From contig NZ_WNKZ01000022.1 of assembly GCF_009720835.1 (NCBI RefSeq), forward strand, positions 1 to 64,000: a DNA stretch of 64,000 nucleotides, read 5' to 3'. The stretch is from Pseudoduganella buxea. GTDB lineage: Bacteria > Pseudomonadota > Gammaproteobacteria > Burkholderiales > Burkholderiaceae_D. Below the pieces are notes generated by a model. That model ran no database searches, was not told the DNA's origin, and saw only the letters and a list, made by a program, of their open reading frames with translations. Position 1 is the stretch's first letter. Each line of letters opens with the position of its first letter. Of this stretch, positions 25,716 to 35,222 are shown in pieces. Both the position numbers and the translations under genes were made by a program.

Positions 25716-26978
25716 CTAGCCGGCCAGCGGCAGCGCGATGACGATGCGCGTACCGCCGCCGTCGCCGTTGCTGGCGATCGTGAAGCTGCCTTCCAGCGCA
25801 TGCACCCGTTCGCGCATGCCGGCCACGCCGATGCCATCCTGACGGCTGGCAGCGTGAAAGCCGATGCCATCGTCACATACTTCGATACGCAGCGATGCGC
25901 CCTGCCGTTCCAGCAGCACCGAAGCGTGCGAAGCGCGTGCGTGCTTGACGATATTGGCCAGCGCCTCCTGGACGACGCGGTAGGCCGTGATGGCCGTTTC
26001 CGGCCCGATGCCGGAGAAATCGCCCACCACGCGGCAGTCGAAAGTGCAGTCCGAATGGCTGGTGTCGAACTGGCGCACCATTTCCTCCACGGCGCCCTGC
26101 AGGCCCAGCATGTCCAACACTTCCGTGCGCAGCCGGCGCACCAGCGCGCGGCCGCTGTTATACAGGCCCAGAGTCAATTGCGTGACGGTCTGCGCGCGCC
26201 GGGCGATGTCCAGGCCCGTCGCCTGCGGCTCGACCCCGCGCGCCAGCGCGGCGATGCGCTGCGCCTCCAGCCGCGCGGCCACCAGCACGGCATTGAGTTC
26301 GTCGTGGATCTCCAGCGCGATGCTGCGGCGCTCCTCCTCGACGGCCGTATTCACCCGCCGCAGCAGCCGCCGCTTCTCGGCATCGGCATCGCGCAGCGCC
26401 TGCATCGACTGCTGCAGCGACGTGTCGAAACCCTGCGACAGCCGGAAGGCGGCAGCGCCGCACAGCAGCAGCCCCAGGCTGGCCCACAGCAGCTCGAGCT
26501 GGAAGCGGCGCGCCTGCTTCTGCAGCAGGGCCGCCGGCGCCATGCGTACCTGCAGGTAGCCCACCGTCTCGACCGACATGCCGGTGCCGTTCCCGCCGGC
26601 CGGCGTCCTGACCCAGATCAGCCGCTTCAGCACGGCCGCCTCGTAGTAGCGCGTCTCCGGCCCGCCTGGGGCTCGGCCCTGCACCCGCAGCAGCGGGCGG
26701 CGCCGCGCGTCGAACAGGGCCACCTGCCAGATCGCCGTGTCGGACTGCAGCACGTCGCGGATGGTGCGCTGCAAGTCCTCGTAATGCCCCGCCGCGATGG
26801 CCCGCTCGCTGCTGTCGGCCAGCACCCTCGCCAGCAAGCGGCCCCGCTCTGCCAGTTCGGCCCGCACCTCGTCCTGGCGCGACTGGTAATTGGTCCACAC
26901 CAGGGTCAGGCACATCGCCACCAGCGGCGCGATGGTGATCGCCAGCAGCCGCTTGCGCGTGCTCCAGCGCAGGTTCAA
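25716..26978 (-). CDS. NarX/DegS-type sensor histidine kinase (HisKA_3)
   Basis: 420 residues if it begins at the TTG at 26978, which overlaps the TGA of the response regulator (TTGA). No ATG fits before the first membrane helix. Two transmembrane segments (LLAITIAPLVAMCLTLVWTN and LLWASLGLLLCGAAAF) flank a periplasmic sensor of about 130 residues. The dimerisation/phosphoacceptor helix is EEERRSIALEIHDELNAVLV (His in EIHDEL), and a HATPase_c domain follows with VVQEALANIVKHARAS, CDDGIGFH and GVAGMRERVHAL. It should phosphorylate the co-encoded NarL-type regulator; the signal is unknown. Confidence 0.88.
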   Translation of the reverse strand: MNLRWSTRKRLLAITIAPLVAMCLTLVWTNYQSRQDEVRAELAERGRLLARVLADSSERAIAAGHYEDLQRTIRDVLQSDTAIWQVALFDARRRPLLRVQGRAPGGPETRYYEAAVLKRLIWVRTPAGGNGTGMSVETVGYLQVRMAPAALLQKQARRFQLELLWASLGLLLCGAAAFRLSQGFDTSLQQSMQALRDADAEKRRLLRRVNTAVEEERRSIALEIHDELNAVLVAARLEAQRIAALARGVEPQATGLDIARRAQTVTQLTLGLYNSGRALVRRLRTEVLDMLGLQGAVEEMVRQFDTSHSDCTFDCRVVGDFSGIGPETAITAYRVVQEALANIVKHARASHASVLLERQGASLRIEVCDDGIGFHAASRQDGIGVAGMRERVHALEGSFTIASNGDGGGTRIVIALPLAG

Positions 26979-27625
26979 GGCTGGATCAGGCCATGGCGCA
27001 CGGCCAGCCTGGTGATGTCGGCCGGCCGGTGGATGCCCAGCTTTTCCTTGACGGCCTGGCTGGCGTTGCTGATGGTCTTGCTCGACACGTCCAGCCGCTC
27101 GGCGATTTCCGCATTCGTCAGCCCTTCGGCCATCAAGGTGAAGATCTCCAGCGAGCGCTCGTCCAGCAGCGCCTGGGGCGACACGTCGCCCAGCACGGAA
27201 ATGCTGGCCAGCCGCTCCGCGATCGGCGCCATGAAATACAGCTCGCCCGCGTGGGCGCGCCGCACCGCCGCCGCAAGTTCCTCGGGGTCGCAATCCTTCG
27301 TGATGAAGGCGCGCCCGCCGATGCGGTAGCACTCCTTGATCAGGCTGTCCTGATCGAACTGGGTCAGGAACACGATGCGTGCGTCCGGCGTGTCGGCCAG
27401 CAGCCGGCGCGCCACATCAAGCCCCGTCAGCTGCTCGCCGAAGCGGATATCGAGGATCAGCACGTCCGGCCGCTGCTCGCCGAACTGCGCGATGGCCTCC
27501 TCCGGCGTGCGCGCCTGCGCCACCACATCGAATTCCGGTGCCGCCAGCGACATCGCGAACCCCGCCATGACGATCGGGTGATCGTCGGCCAGCATCACGC
27601 GGATGCGTTCCGCCTTCTTCTTCAT
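26975..27625 (-). CDS. NarL/FixJ-type response regulator
   Basis: 216 residues from ATG 27625, preceded by AGGAGG at 6 nt; the GTG at 27631 is too close to that site. The receiver domain has DDHP near the N-terminus, the phospho-acceptor aspartate in DVLILDIRFGEQ and T/K in TQFD and TKDC. The LuxR-type HTH is EIFTLMAEGLTNAEIAERLD then VSSKTISNASQAVKEKL. The usual 'VKxH' recognition is altered to 'ISNASQAV', so DNA specificity may differ from NarL. It is translationally coupled to the kinase downstream. Confidence 0.92.
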   Translation of the reverse strand: MKKKAERIRVMLADDHPIVMAGFAMSLAAPEFDVVAQARTPEEAIAQFGEQRPDVLILDIRFGEQLTGLDVARRLLADTPDARIVFLTQFDQDSLIKECYRIGGRAFITKDCDPEELAAAVRRAHAGELYFMAPIAERLASISVLGDVSPQALLDERSLEIFTLMAEGLTNAEIAERLDVSSKTISNASQAVKEKLGIHRPADITRLAVRHGLIQP

Positions 27626-27774
27626 TTCCACCTCCTGGCAATCAGAGTACTTATTGGAAGAAGGATAGCACGGGAGGACATGGCAAAGAAATTCGTTCCA
27701 ATATTGCTATTCGATGGAATAATATACTTCCACTTCATAGCAATTCGAACTTCCACAAACCACCGGAGATCACC

Positions 27775-28431
27775 ATGGACTTCATTGCCAATGGACGCCG
27801 CAAAAACCCCACCGGCATTGCCGCCGTCGTGCTGCTGCACGTACTCGCGGCGGGCATCGCCCTACAAAACAGCACGGTCAGCCTGACGCACAGCATCCCG
27901 GGCGTGATCGACATCCTGCCCACGCCCATTCCCGAGCCCGAGCCGCTGCCGGAACCCCTGCCGGAGCCAAGCATGAAGGCGCCACCATCCATGGCGGTAC
28001 CGCCCGTGGACCTGCCGGACTTCCAGCAGCCGACCGACCCACCGGTGCTGACGACCCGCTCTACCACGGACACGGTGGCGCCGCCCCCCGGCATGGGCAT
28101 CGGCACGGGCACGGCCCAGGTGGCCGAACCGGTGCCGAAAGCGGCGCCCGTGCGCAAGGAAGCCGTGGTCGACGCGAAGGCCTGCACGCGGCCCGAGTAC
28201 CCGCGCACTGCGCAGCGAAACGGCGATACGGGCACCGTCACCCTGGCGCTCCTGATCGGCACGGATGGCAAGGTGGTGGAATCGAAGGTGGAGAAGTCGA
28301 GCGGCACGCGCGAACTGGATCGCGCGGCGCAGGCGGGGCTGTCGCTGTGCCGCTTCCAGCCCGGCACGGTGGACGGCGTACCTTACCAGTCATGGACGCG
28401 GATGCAGTATGTCTGGCAGCTGGACGAGTGA
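27775..28431 (+). CDS. TonB-family energy transducer
   Basis: 218 residues. One N-terminal membrane helix (NPTGIAAVVLLHVLAAGIAL) is followed by a periplasmic Pro/Glu-rich stretch (PTPIPEPEPLPEPLPEPS) that spans the periplasm, and a TonB C-terminal domain (CTRPEYPRTAQRNGDTGTVT, LIGTDGKVVESKVEKSSGTR, LCRFQPG). It would link the proton-motive-force complex to outer-membrane TonB-dependent receptors. No exbB/exbD is adjacent; partners may be elsewhere, including the ExbB-like gene at 52701-53309. Divergent from the two-component pair with a 149-bp gap. Confidence 0.92.
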   Translation: MDFIANGRRKNPTGIAAVVLLHVLAAGIALQNSTVSLTHSIPGVIDILPTPIPEPEPLPEPLPEPSMKAPPSMAVPPVDLPDFQQPTDPPVLTTRSTTDTVAPPPGMGIGTGTAQVAEPVPKAAPVRKEAVVDAKACTRPEYPRTAQRNGDTGTVTLALLIGTDGKVVESKVEKSSGTRELDRAAQAGLSLCRFQPGTVDGVPYQSWTRMQYVWQLDE

Positions 28432-28442
28432 AGGACGAATGA

Positions 28443-28473
28443 AAAAAAAGAGCCGGGCCAATGACGGCCCGGC
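28443..28473 (-). terminator. Rho-independent terminator of the CsgG-lipoprotein operon
   Basis: GCCGGGCC-AATGAC-GGCCCGGC stem; on the minus strand it is followed by T-rich CTCTTTTTTTTC. It lies about 20 nt past the last gene of the operon. Confidence 0.88.
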
Positions 28474-28493
28474 CCCTGGCAGTGCAGCCGGAA

Positions 28494-29165
28494 TCAGAAC
28501 TGCTGCTGGTCGGCCTTGTAGCCCGGATCGTAGGGACCGGCCGGCAGCCCGTGGCCCGCGCGCACGACCGAGGCGCCGTTGACGGAACGGGCCAGCGGAA
28601 TGTAGTTCGGCTTGGCCTTTTCGATTGCCGCCACCACCGCCTTGGCGATCAGCCCCGCCAGGCCGCCTTGCGACTGCTGGGCGGCCGGGTCGTAGGCCAT
28701 TTTTTCCGAATGCTTCCACAGCTCGTTGCCGCTCTTGCCGTTCTTCAGCGAGTAGCTCAGTTCCACCGTCGTGACGGTCGAGAACACGGCATACTTGGAA
28801 TCCCAGCGCTCGATGACGACGTACAGCACGGCGTCCGCGCCGAACAGTTCCGCCAGCTTCGGCGTTGCGCTGGCGTGCACCAGATTGGCGTCGCCCAGGC
28901 CGTCGTCTTCCATGACGCGCTTGATCAGGTTGACGGGGAAGACATAGTATCCCCGCTCCGCGATCGGTTGCGAAATGGTCGACAGGAAGTAGTCCGGCGC
29001 ATCGACGTCGACGCTGCGGCTGACGACGGGAACCACCAGCACGGAACGGGGATCGGCCTGGCGGAAGGCCGTGTAGTCCTTGCGCTGGGGCGGCTGAGTG
29101 GCGCAGCCCGTGACGATCGCCGCCAATGCGCCCAGTGCCGCCAGTTTACCGATGATGCGCTTCAT
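28494..29165 (-). CDS. DUF799 (GNA1162-like) lipoprotein
   Basis: 223 residues with a lipobox (AAIVTGCATQ). The mature part, starting with KDYTAFRQADPRSVLVVPVV and continuing with FLSTISQPIAERGYYVFPVN, is the DUF799 pattern, an outer-membrane-associated domain related to TolB-like nucleotide-binding-like folds; GNA1162 of Neisseria is the best-known member. It is the last gene of a four-lipoprotein operon; its start overlaps the stop of the DUF4810 gene by 4 bp. Role in secretion or outer-membrane assembly is inferred from the CsgG partner. Confidence 0.88.
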   Translation of the reverse strand: MKRIIGKLAALGALAAIVTGCATQPPQRKDYTAFRQADPRSVLVVPVVSRSVDVDAPDYFLSTISQPIAERGYYVFPVNLIKRVMEDDGLGDANLVHASATPKLAELFGADAVLYVVIERWDSKYAVFSTVTTVELSYSLKNGKSGNELWKHSEKMAYDPAAQQSQGGLAGLIAKAVVAAIEKAKPNYIPLARSVNGASVVRAGHGLPAGPYDPGYKADQQQF

Positions 29166-29524
29166 GGGGTCACCTCGCGCGCCGGCTTCGATTCGGCCAT
29201 CTTGATCATCCGGTTCATCAGCGTGGCCGATTCGGGCCAGCGGGTTTTTTCCTTGCCGAAGAAGGCGATGGCGTCCTGGGTCTTGCCCTGTTGCAGCAGC
29301 AGGAAACCGTACTCCGCATACAGCCCTGGCGGGACCGGACGGCTGGCCTTCTCGGCGTTGCCGATCGTGGCGTCGATCGATGCCACCAGCGCATTCACTT
29401 CGGCCGGGCTCTTGTAGTACTGGTAGAGCGACTGCTCGTAATTACCCCAGTCGTATTTCTTCTGCGGCGCCGTCGAGCATGCCGCCAGCAGCGCCGTCGT
29501 GGCGATCAGTGCGAGCCGCTTCAT
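29162..29524 (-). CDS. DUF4810 lipoprotein
   Basis: 120 residues with a lipobox (LLAACSTAPQKKYDWGNYEQ). YDWGNYEQSLYQYYKSP is the DUF4810 hallmark, and the rest is helical, TPR-like (AEYGFLLLQQGKTQDAIAFF, GKEKTRWPES). It overlaps both neighbours by 4 bp (ATGA-type coupling) between the PEGA-like and DUF799 genes. Members always accompany CsgG-like proteins, suggesting one envelope complex. Confidence 0.88.
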   Translation of the reverse strand: MKRLALIATTALLAACSTAPQKKYDWGNYEQSLYQYYKSPAEVNALVASIDATIGNAEKASRPVPPGLYAEYGFLLLQQGKTQDAIAFFGKEKTRWPESATLMNRMIKMAESKPAREVTP

Positions 29525-29850
29525 TTGGCCGCCTCCGCGCTGACGGTGACGGTCGTGGTCTCGCCGCTGCCGGCAAATATCTGCTGCGTCAGCAGGACCG
29601 CCTGGCCCTGGCGCACTTCGACGCGGTGGGCGCCTTCCTCGATCAGCAGCTTTTGCTTGACGCCGTCATAGGTGCCGGCTTCGCCCATCGACATGCCGTC
29701 GACATACAGCACCGCACCCGCCGGTGCGCCCTGCACCGACAGCGCCGGGCGCGACGCGCCTGCCTTCACCGTGGTGGTGGGCAGCGCGCAGCCGGCCACC
29801 GCCGCCGCCAGCGCGGCGGCCAATATCGTCTTCATCATTGCCATCGTCAT
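29521..29850 (-). CDS. Small PEGA-domain-like lipoprotein
   Basis: 109 residues from an ATG at 29850 that overlaps the CsgG stop by ATGA; inner Mets at residues 5-6 are alternative starts. Lipobox AAAVAGCALP. The mature domain has the PEGA-like phrase ALSVQGAPAGAVLYVDGMSM followed by EEGAHRVEVRQG, a beta-sandwich often found on cell-surface or periplasmic proteins. It is part of the CsgG operon. Confidence 0.75.
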   Translation of the reverse strand: MTMAMMKTILAAALAAAVAGCALPTTTVKAGASRPALSVQGAPAGAVLYVDGMSMGEAGTYDGVKQKLLIEEGAHRVEVRQGQAVLLTQQIFAGSGETTTVTVSAEAAK

Positions 29851-30812
29851 TTCCCCGCTTCCGTAATGAAGTAAGCGCCGCCGCTTTTCGGCACGCTGCC
29901 GCTGACCAGTTCGGCCACCGCACCTTCGTTGTTCTCGGCGTCGCCGAACAGGCTGACCACCTTCACGGTCGCCACCTGGGTGCCGGGCAGCGTGATCTCG
30001 AAGCCGCTCTGGGCGCTCTTGACCTTTTCGCCTTCGCGCATGACGGCGAAGGTATCGCCGACGACGACGCCCTGTCTCGCACCGCCGGAGATGAACACCG
30101 ACCGGCCGTCGCTCTTGAGGATGTCGGTGCGCCAGCGGCGCTCTTCGAGCTTGTTCATCAGCGCCGTCTGCACGTCGGAGATGGCCGCGGCAATGGCGCG
30201 GTCGTTCAAGGTCGCGTCGTAATCGGCCTTGCTGCCATAACCGGCAACCTCGCCCGATTCCGTGCTTGCCTCGCCCGTGCCCGATGCGGTGAAGAAGACG
30301 TGGCCCGTGCGGGCGTCGGCCAGGCGCACTTCGACCTTGGCCCGCGCCGTCTGGATCTTGGTCGAACTGAGGAAGCCGGCCTTGCCCGTGGTGCTGCGGC
30401 CGAACTCCGTCACCGAACCGAGAATCAGGGCATCGACGCCCACCAGGTCGCTCGCCGCGGCGCCATTGCGCTGCTGCTCGCTCGTGATCTTGGCCAGGTC
30501 CTGGCGTTCGAAGACGAGGAACTTGTTGGAGCCGACCAGTTTTGTTGCCAGCATGTCGGAGGCCTGCTTGCCCAGGGGATCGCTGCTGGCGTCCGTCAGG
30601 AAGGTGCGGCCGTAACGCGTTTCATTGCTGAAGCGGCCGATGGCAACCTTGCGCTTGAAGATTTTTTGCTGGGGCAGCGCGGCGGCCTTCTGGGCCTGGG
30701 CCTGCTGTACGCGCGATACGGGTGCCTCGACGGCGACCGGCGGCGTGCTGGTGGTGGCGCAGCCGGCCAGGAACAACAGGCCGGCCGCTACCGCTGGAGA
30801 ACTCTTGAACAC
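29847..30812 (-). CDS. CsgG/HfaB-family outer-membrane lipoprotein
   Basis: 321 residues. Lipobox (LLFLAGCATTSTPP). The CsgG domain is recognisable in KVAIGRFSNETRYGRTFLTD, SDMLATKLVGSNKFLVFERQ and VDALILGSVTEFGR. In E. coli CsgG forms a nonameric pore for curli secretion; relatives without curli genes are common and of unknown cargo. No csgA/B/E/F-like gene is present here, so the cargo or role is open. It heads the operon with PEGA, DUF4810 and DUF799 genes. Confidence 0.88.
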   Translation of the reverse strand: MFKSSPAVAAGLLFLAGCATTSTPPVAVEAPVSRVQQAQAQKAAALPQQKIFKRKVAIGRFSNETRYGRTFLTDASSDPLGKQASDMLATKLVGSNKFLVFERQDLAKITSEQQRNGAAASDLVGVDALILGSVTEFGRSTTGKAGFLSSTKIQTARAKVEVRLADARTGHVFFTASGTGEASTESGEVAGYGSKADYDATLNDRAIAAAISDVQTALMNKLEERRWRTDILKSDGRSVFISGGARQGVVVGDTFAVMREGEKVKSAQSGFEITLPGTQVATVKVVSLFGDAENNEGAVAELVSGSVPKSGGAYFITEAGK

Positions 30813-31099
30813 ATCAACCTCATCAGGCAGTCACGAAAACGCCATCGTACTATTTCCACCTGGAAATTTCAGAAGTATACTTTTGCAGCTGTGACAATTG
30901 GTGAGACTATCAGGCAACTAATTATGATATGGAAATTTATATTGTCCATACGGAATCGAACACCCTTGGCGTGGCCGCTTTGCCACGCCACGACGGTTGG
31001 CACCAGTCCGCGCCACAGCGCGCCCGCGCAAAGGAAACCACCCTGTATATTATTGATCGGTTAACATTAGGACTTTTGCCGCCCGATTCGCCCCCTTCC

Positions 31100-32533
31100 A
31101 TGTCCCTGAAACCGTCATTTCGCCAGTTGCTGCTGGGGGCATTCCTGCTCATTGCGGCCCTGCTCACCGCCACGTCGGTGCAGGCGCTGCTGACGCTCGA
31201 GCGGCTGGCCGCGCAAAGCCGCGAAACGAGCAAGGATGCGATCGCGCTGACGGCCAATGCCCAGCGCCTGGCCGAGCGCAGCGTGGCGATGGAACGCAGT
31301 GCGCGCCAGTTCCTCGTGCTGGACGATGCTGCCTTCCGCGAACGCTTCGCCGAAGCCTGGCGCGATGCGCTGGCCTCGCTCGACGCCATTGCCGCGGAAC
31401 TGCCGGCGGGCGAGCCGACGGCGTTCGCCGACTGGCGCCGCAACGGCCAGGCGGCCTGGCAGGCGCTGGAGATGCCACGCGAGCGGCGCAATGCGCGCCA
31501 GTTGCGCCTCGACGCGGCCCTGTCGCAACTACCCGCCGTCAACGATGAACTGGCCGAGCGGGTCAAGGAAGAAGTGGACCGGCGCAACGCCGCCATCCTG
31601 ACCGAGCTCGATGAACGCCGCACCATCCTGAAAGGCCAGGCCGCGCTGTCGATCGGGCTGGCTGCCGTGCTGGCGCTGGCCTTCGGCATCTGGCTGGCGC
31701 GGCCGCTGCGCCAGATCGAGAACGCCATCGCCCAGCTGGGCGACAACCGCTACGACGTGCCGGTGGCGGTCGACGGCCCGGCCGACCTGCGCCGCCTGGG
31801 CCGCCACCTGGACTGGCTGCGCCAGCGCCTGTCGCACCTGGAGGAAGACAAGTCGCGCTTCCTGCGCCATATTTCGCACGAACTGAAAACGCCGCTGGCC
31901 GCATTGGTCGAAGGCGTGGCCCTGCTGGAGGACGAGGTGGCCGGACCGCTGGCGCCGAACCAGCGCGAGATCGCCGTCATCCTGCGGCAGAATACCGTGT
32001 CGCTGCAGGGCCAGATCGAGGACCTGCTGCGCTACAATGCTGCCAGTTTCGACGCGCAGCACCTGCGCCGCGTGCGCACGGACATGGGCGAACTGCTGGC
32101 ACGGGTGATCGACAGCCAGCGCCTGCAATGGCAGGCGCATGCGTTGACGGTGACGGTGGACGGCATGGCGCCGCCGATCGACATCGACGGCGACCAGCTG
32201 GCCATCGTCGTCAGCAACCTGCTGTCGAACGCGCTGCGCTTCAGCCCCGCCGGCGGCACCATCCGTTTCACGCTCGACTGCGTGGCGACGCCGCAAGGCA
32301 GGCAGCTGCGACTCGACTGCATCGACCAGGGCCCGGGCGTGGCCCCGCACGATGCCGAGCGGGTCTTCGAGCCCTTCTACCAGGGCGAACGCCAGCCGCC
32401 GGGCGCCCGCCGCGGCAATGGCATCGGCCTGTCCATCGTGCGCGAATACATCAACGCGCACGGCGGCAGCCTGCAACTCATGCCCTCCTCGCGGGGGGCC
32501 CACTTCCGCATCGAACTGCCTTATGAACATTAA
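31100..32533 (+). CDS. glrK: Sensor histidine kinase of the GlrK/QseE type
   Basis: 477 residues. Two transmembrane helices (residues about 10-30 and 180-200) enclose a periplasmic four-helix sensor region. A HAMP domain follows (RPLRQIENAIAQLGDNRYDV), then HisKA with phospho-acceptor His260 (FLRHISHELKTPLAALVEGV), and HATPase_c (VVSNLLSNALRFSP, DQGPGVAP, GNGIGLSIVREYINAHGG). The order kinase, small lipoprotein, sigma-54 activator is that of E. coli glrK-qseG-glrR. The next gene overlaps it by 11 bp, so the three are co-transcribed. The 287-bp region upstream (30813-31099) shows no recognisable sigma-54 site. Confidence 0.92.
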   Translation: MSLKPSFRQLLLGAFLLIAALLTATSVQALLTLERLAAQSRETSKDAIALTANAQRLAERSVAMERSARQFLVLDDAAFRERFAEAWRDALASLDAIAAELPAGEPTAFADWRRNGQAAWQALEMPRERRNARQLRLDAALSQLPAVNDELAERVKEEVDRRNAAILTELDERRTILKGQAALSIGLAAVLALAFGIWLARPLRQIENAIAQLGDNRYDVPVAVDGPADLRRLGRHLDWLRQRLSHLEEDKSRFLRHISHELKTPLAALVEGVALLEDEVAGPLAPNQREIAVILRQNTVSLQGQIEDLLRYNAASFDAQHLRRVRTDMGELLARVIDSQRLQWQAHALTVTVDGMAPPIDIDGDQLAIVVSNLLSNALRFSPAGGTIRFTLDCVATPQGRQLRLDCIDQGPGVAPHDAERVFEPFYQGERQPPGARRGNGIGLSIVREYINAHGGSLQLMPSSRGAHFRIELPYEH

Positions 32534-33100
32534 ATCGAACGCGCCCGGCCTGCCCTTGTGCCTGTCATTGGCACTGCTGCTGGCCGGCTGCGCGCAGAAA
32601 CCGCTTGCCATCCACTATCCCGTCACGCCGCGCGTGGCGCCGCTGCCGGTGGCCGTGGCCCCGGTGGCGCCGCGCGACGAGGTGGCGCCGCTGCTGGCCT
32701 ATCACCAGTCGCTGCGCCGCATGACCCAGGGCGAACTGCTGAAGGAACTGTCCGGCATCACCCTGCAACAGCGCACGCCGAAGATCACCTTGCAGACGGG
32801 CCTGATCCTGATGCTCACGCGCGGCGGCGGCGACCTGGCCCGGGCCCAGTCGATCTTCGACAGCGTGGCCACTTCCAACGAACCGGAAGCGGAAGGCCTG
32901 AAGCCGCTGGCGCAGCTGCTGTCGAGCCATTGCGCCGAAGCGCGCCGCCTGTCCGACACGGCCGACCGCCTGGCCCTCCAGCTGCGCGAGACGCAGCGCA
33001 AATCCGATCAGCTGGGCGAAACGCTGGAAGCGCTGAAGGCCATCGAACGGGGGCTGCCCGTGCGGCCCACCAGCGGCAGCTCGACCGCGGGGAGCCGCTG

Positions 33101-33101
<1 letters not shown>
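32523..33101 (+). CDS. qseG: QseG-like lipoprotein
   Basis: 192 residues with a lipobox (LALLLAGCAQKP). Helical mature part with LLAYHQSLRRMTQGELLKEL, TLQQRTPKITLQTGLILML and a C-terminal coiled coil (LQLRETQRKSDQLGETLEAL). It starts inside the kinase gene and its stop overlaps the start of glrR by one base (TGATG). In E. coli the QseG lipoprotein binds GlrK/QseE and promotes kinase activity. Sequence similarity is weak; assignment rests on position, size and lipobox. Confidence 0.72.
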
Positions 33102-34480
<1,379 letters not shown>

Positions 34481-34511
34481 ACGCATAAGAATCAACCACT
34501 TGACGTTTATG

Positions 34512-34554
34512 GGCCAGAAGCTGTCGCTCCCAGGCGACAGATCTGGCCTTTTTT
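34512..34554 (+). terminator. Rho-independent terminator of glrR, enclosing an activator site
   Basis: Stem GGCCAG..CTGTCGC / GCGACAG..CTGGCC with a small loop (TCCCAG) followed by TTTTTT. The stem itself contains the second TGTC-N10-GACA site, so one sequence can serve as terminator hairpin in RNA and activator site in DNA. Confidence 0.8.
34522..34539 (+). promoter_or_regulatory. GlrR-type upstream activating site 2 (TGTC-N10-GACA)
   Basis: TGTC-GCTCCCAGGC-GACA, an exact TGTC-N10-GACA match 49 bp downstream of the first site's end and about 84 bp upstream of the -24 element. Confidence 0.78.
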
Positions 34555-34590
34555 GATTCCTTAACGCAAATTTAACGCCCCAAAAATTTT

Positions 34591-34603
34591 CAAGTCATTG
34601 ATT
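34591..34603 (-). promoter_or_regulatory. IHF-consensus site upstream of the first BON gene
   Basis: CAAGTCATTGATT matches the IHF consensus YAANNNNTTGATW exactly. It lies between the activator sites and the -24/-12 promoter, where IHF bends DNA in sigma-54 systems. Confidence 0.7.
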
Positions 34604-34622
34604 TATATGACGTTATTTTATC

Positions 34623-34637
34623 TGGCACGGCTTTTGC
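34623..34637 (+). promoter_or_regulatory. Sigma-54 (-24/-12) promoter of the first BON gene
   Basis: TGGCAC-GGCTT-TTGC, a full match to the sigma-54 consensus TGGCAC-N5-TTGC. The transcription start should fall near 34649, about 40 nt before the ATG. Confidence 0.85.
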
Positions 34638-34690
34638 TCAGTATTCGACAGCGTCATTAGGCGTTATTTAATATTGAATGGAGATAAACC

Positions 34691-35005
34691 ATGACGAAAT
34701 CGAAACTGATCGCTGCCCTGCTGGCCGCCGCTTCGCTGAGCGTTGCATCCATCGCTACCGCCGAGCCGCAGCAGGACGCCGCCATGGCAGGCGCAGCCGC
34801 CGCTTCGGGCGATACAGCGCTGACCGCCAAAGTCAAGGCTGCACTGGCTGACCAGAAGCAGATCGGCGTGTCGAGCCAGTCCGGCGTCGTCGTCCTGACC
34901 GGTACCGTTGCCAGCACCGACGAAGGCACGAAGGCCATCCAGGCAGCGTCCGCCGTGGCCGGTGTCAAGGAAGTGAAAAGCGAACTGACCGTCGCCGCCA
35001 AGTAA
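34691..35005 (+). CDS. BON-domain periplasmic protein, copy 1 (OsmY-like, single domain)
   Basis: 104 residues: signal peptide (MTKSKLIAALLAAASLSVAS..ATA), a linker with QDAAMAGAAAASGDTA, and one BON domain (LTAKVKAALADQKQIGVSSQ, then GVVVLTGTVASTDEGTKAIQ and AVAGVKEVKSELTV). BON domains bind membranes or phospholipid; OsmY is the two-domain relative. Transcription from the sigma-54 promoter under GlrR control would make it an envelope-stress product. Nearly identical to the protein at 35880-36197. Confidence 0.9.
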   Translation: MTKSKLIAALLAAASLSVASIATAEPQQDAAMAGAAAASGDTALTAKVKAALADQKQIGVSSQSGVVVLTGTVASTDEGTKAIQAASAVAGVKEVKSELTVAAK

Positions 35006-35037
35006 ACGGCGCACGACACTGCAATACCGATCCCCCG

Positions 35038-35066
35038 CAGCCTCGGGGAGCCGAGGCTGTTGTTTT
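35038..35066 (+). terminator. Terminator-like hairpin downstream of BON copy 1
   Basis: CAGCCTCGG-GGAG-CCGAGGCTG, 9-bp perfect stem, then TTGTTTTG. It may terminate the BON transcript or separate it from the following 3' element. Confidence 0.7.
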
Positions 35067-35082
35067 GTAGTTTGTAGTAGAA

Positions 35083-35151
35083 GTAGCATCTGAGAGTAGC
35101 AGTAGTACCTCCCCTTCCCCGGGTGACATGCAAATGTCACCCGTTTTTTTT
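35083..35151 (+). ncRNA. Candidate small RNA/3' element 1 with intrinsic terminator
   Basis: A 17-nt block ATCTGAGAGTAGCAGTA, a pyrimidine stretch (CCCCTTCCC) and a terminator hairpin (CGGGTGACAT/ATGTCACCCG then TTTTTTTT) recur downstream of the other BON gene at 36270-36332. Between the copies the stem changes T-A to C-G on both sides, so pairing is kept. No open frame. This suggests a conserved RNA, either an independent sRNA or one released from the 3' end of the BON mRNA. No promoter was recognised directly in front. Confidence 0.5.
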
Positions 35152-35222
35152 GGCGCAACCATCCGTCGCCGCCCTCCCCACTCCTGCCCTGGCCACTACC
35201 CCCGGAGCTAAACTGGCAGGTT

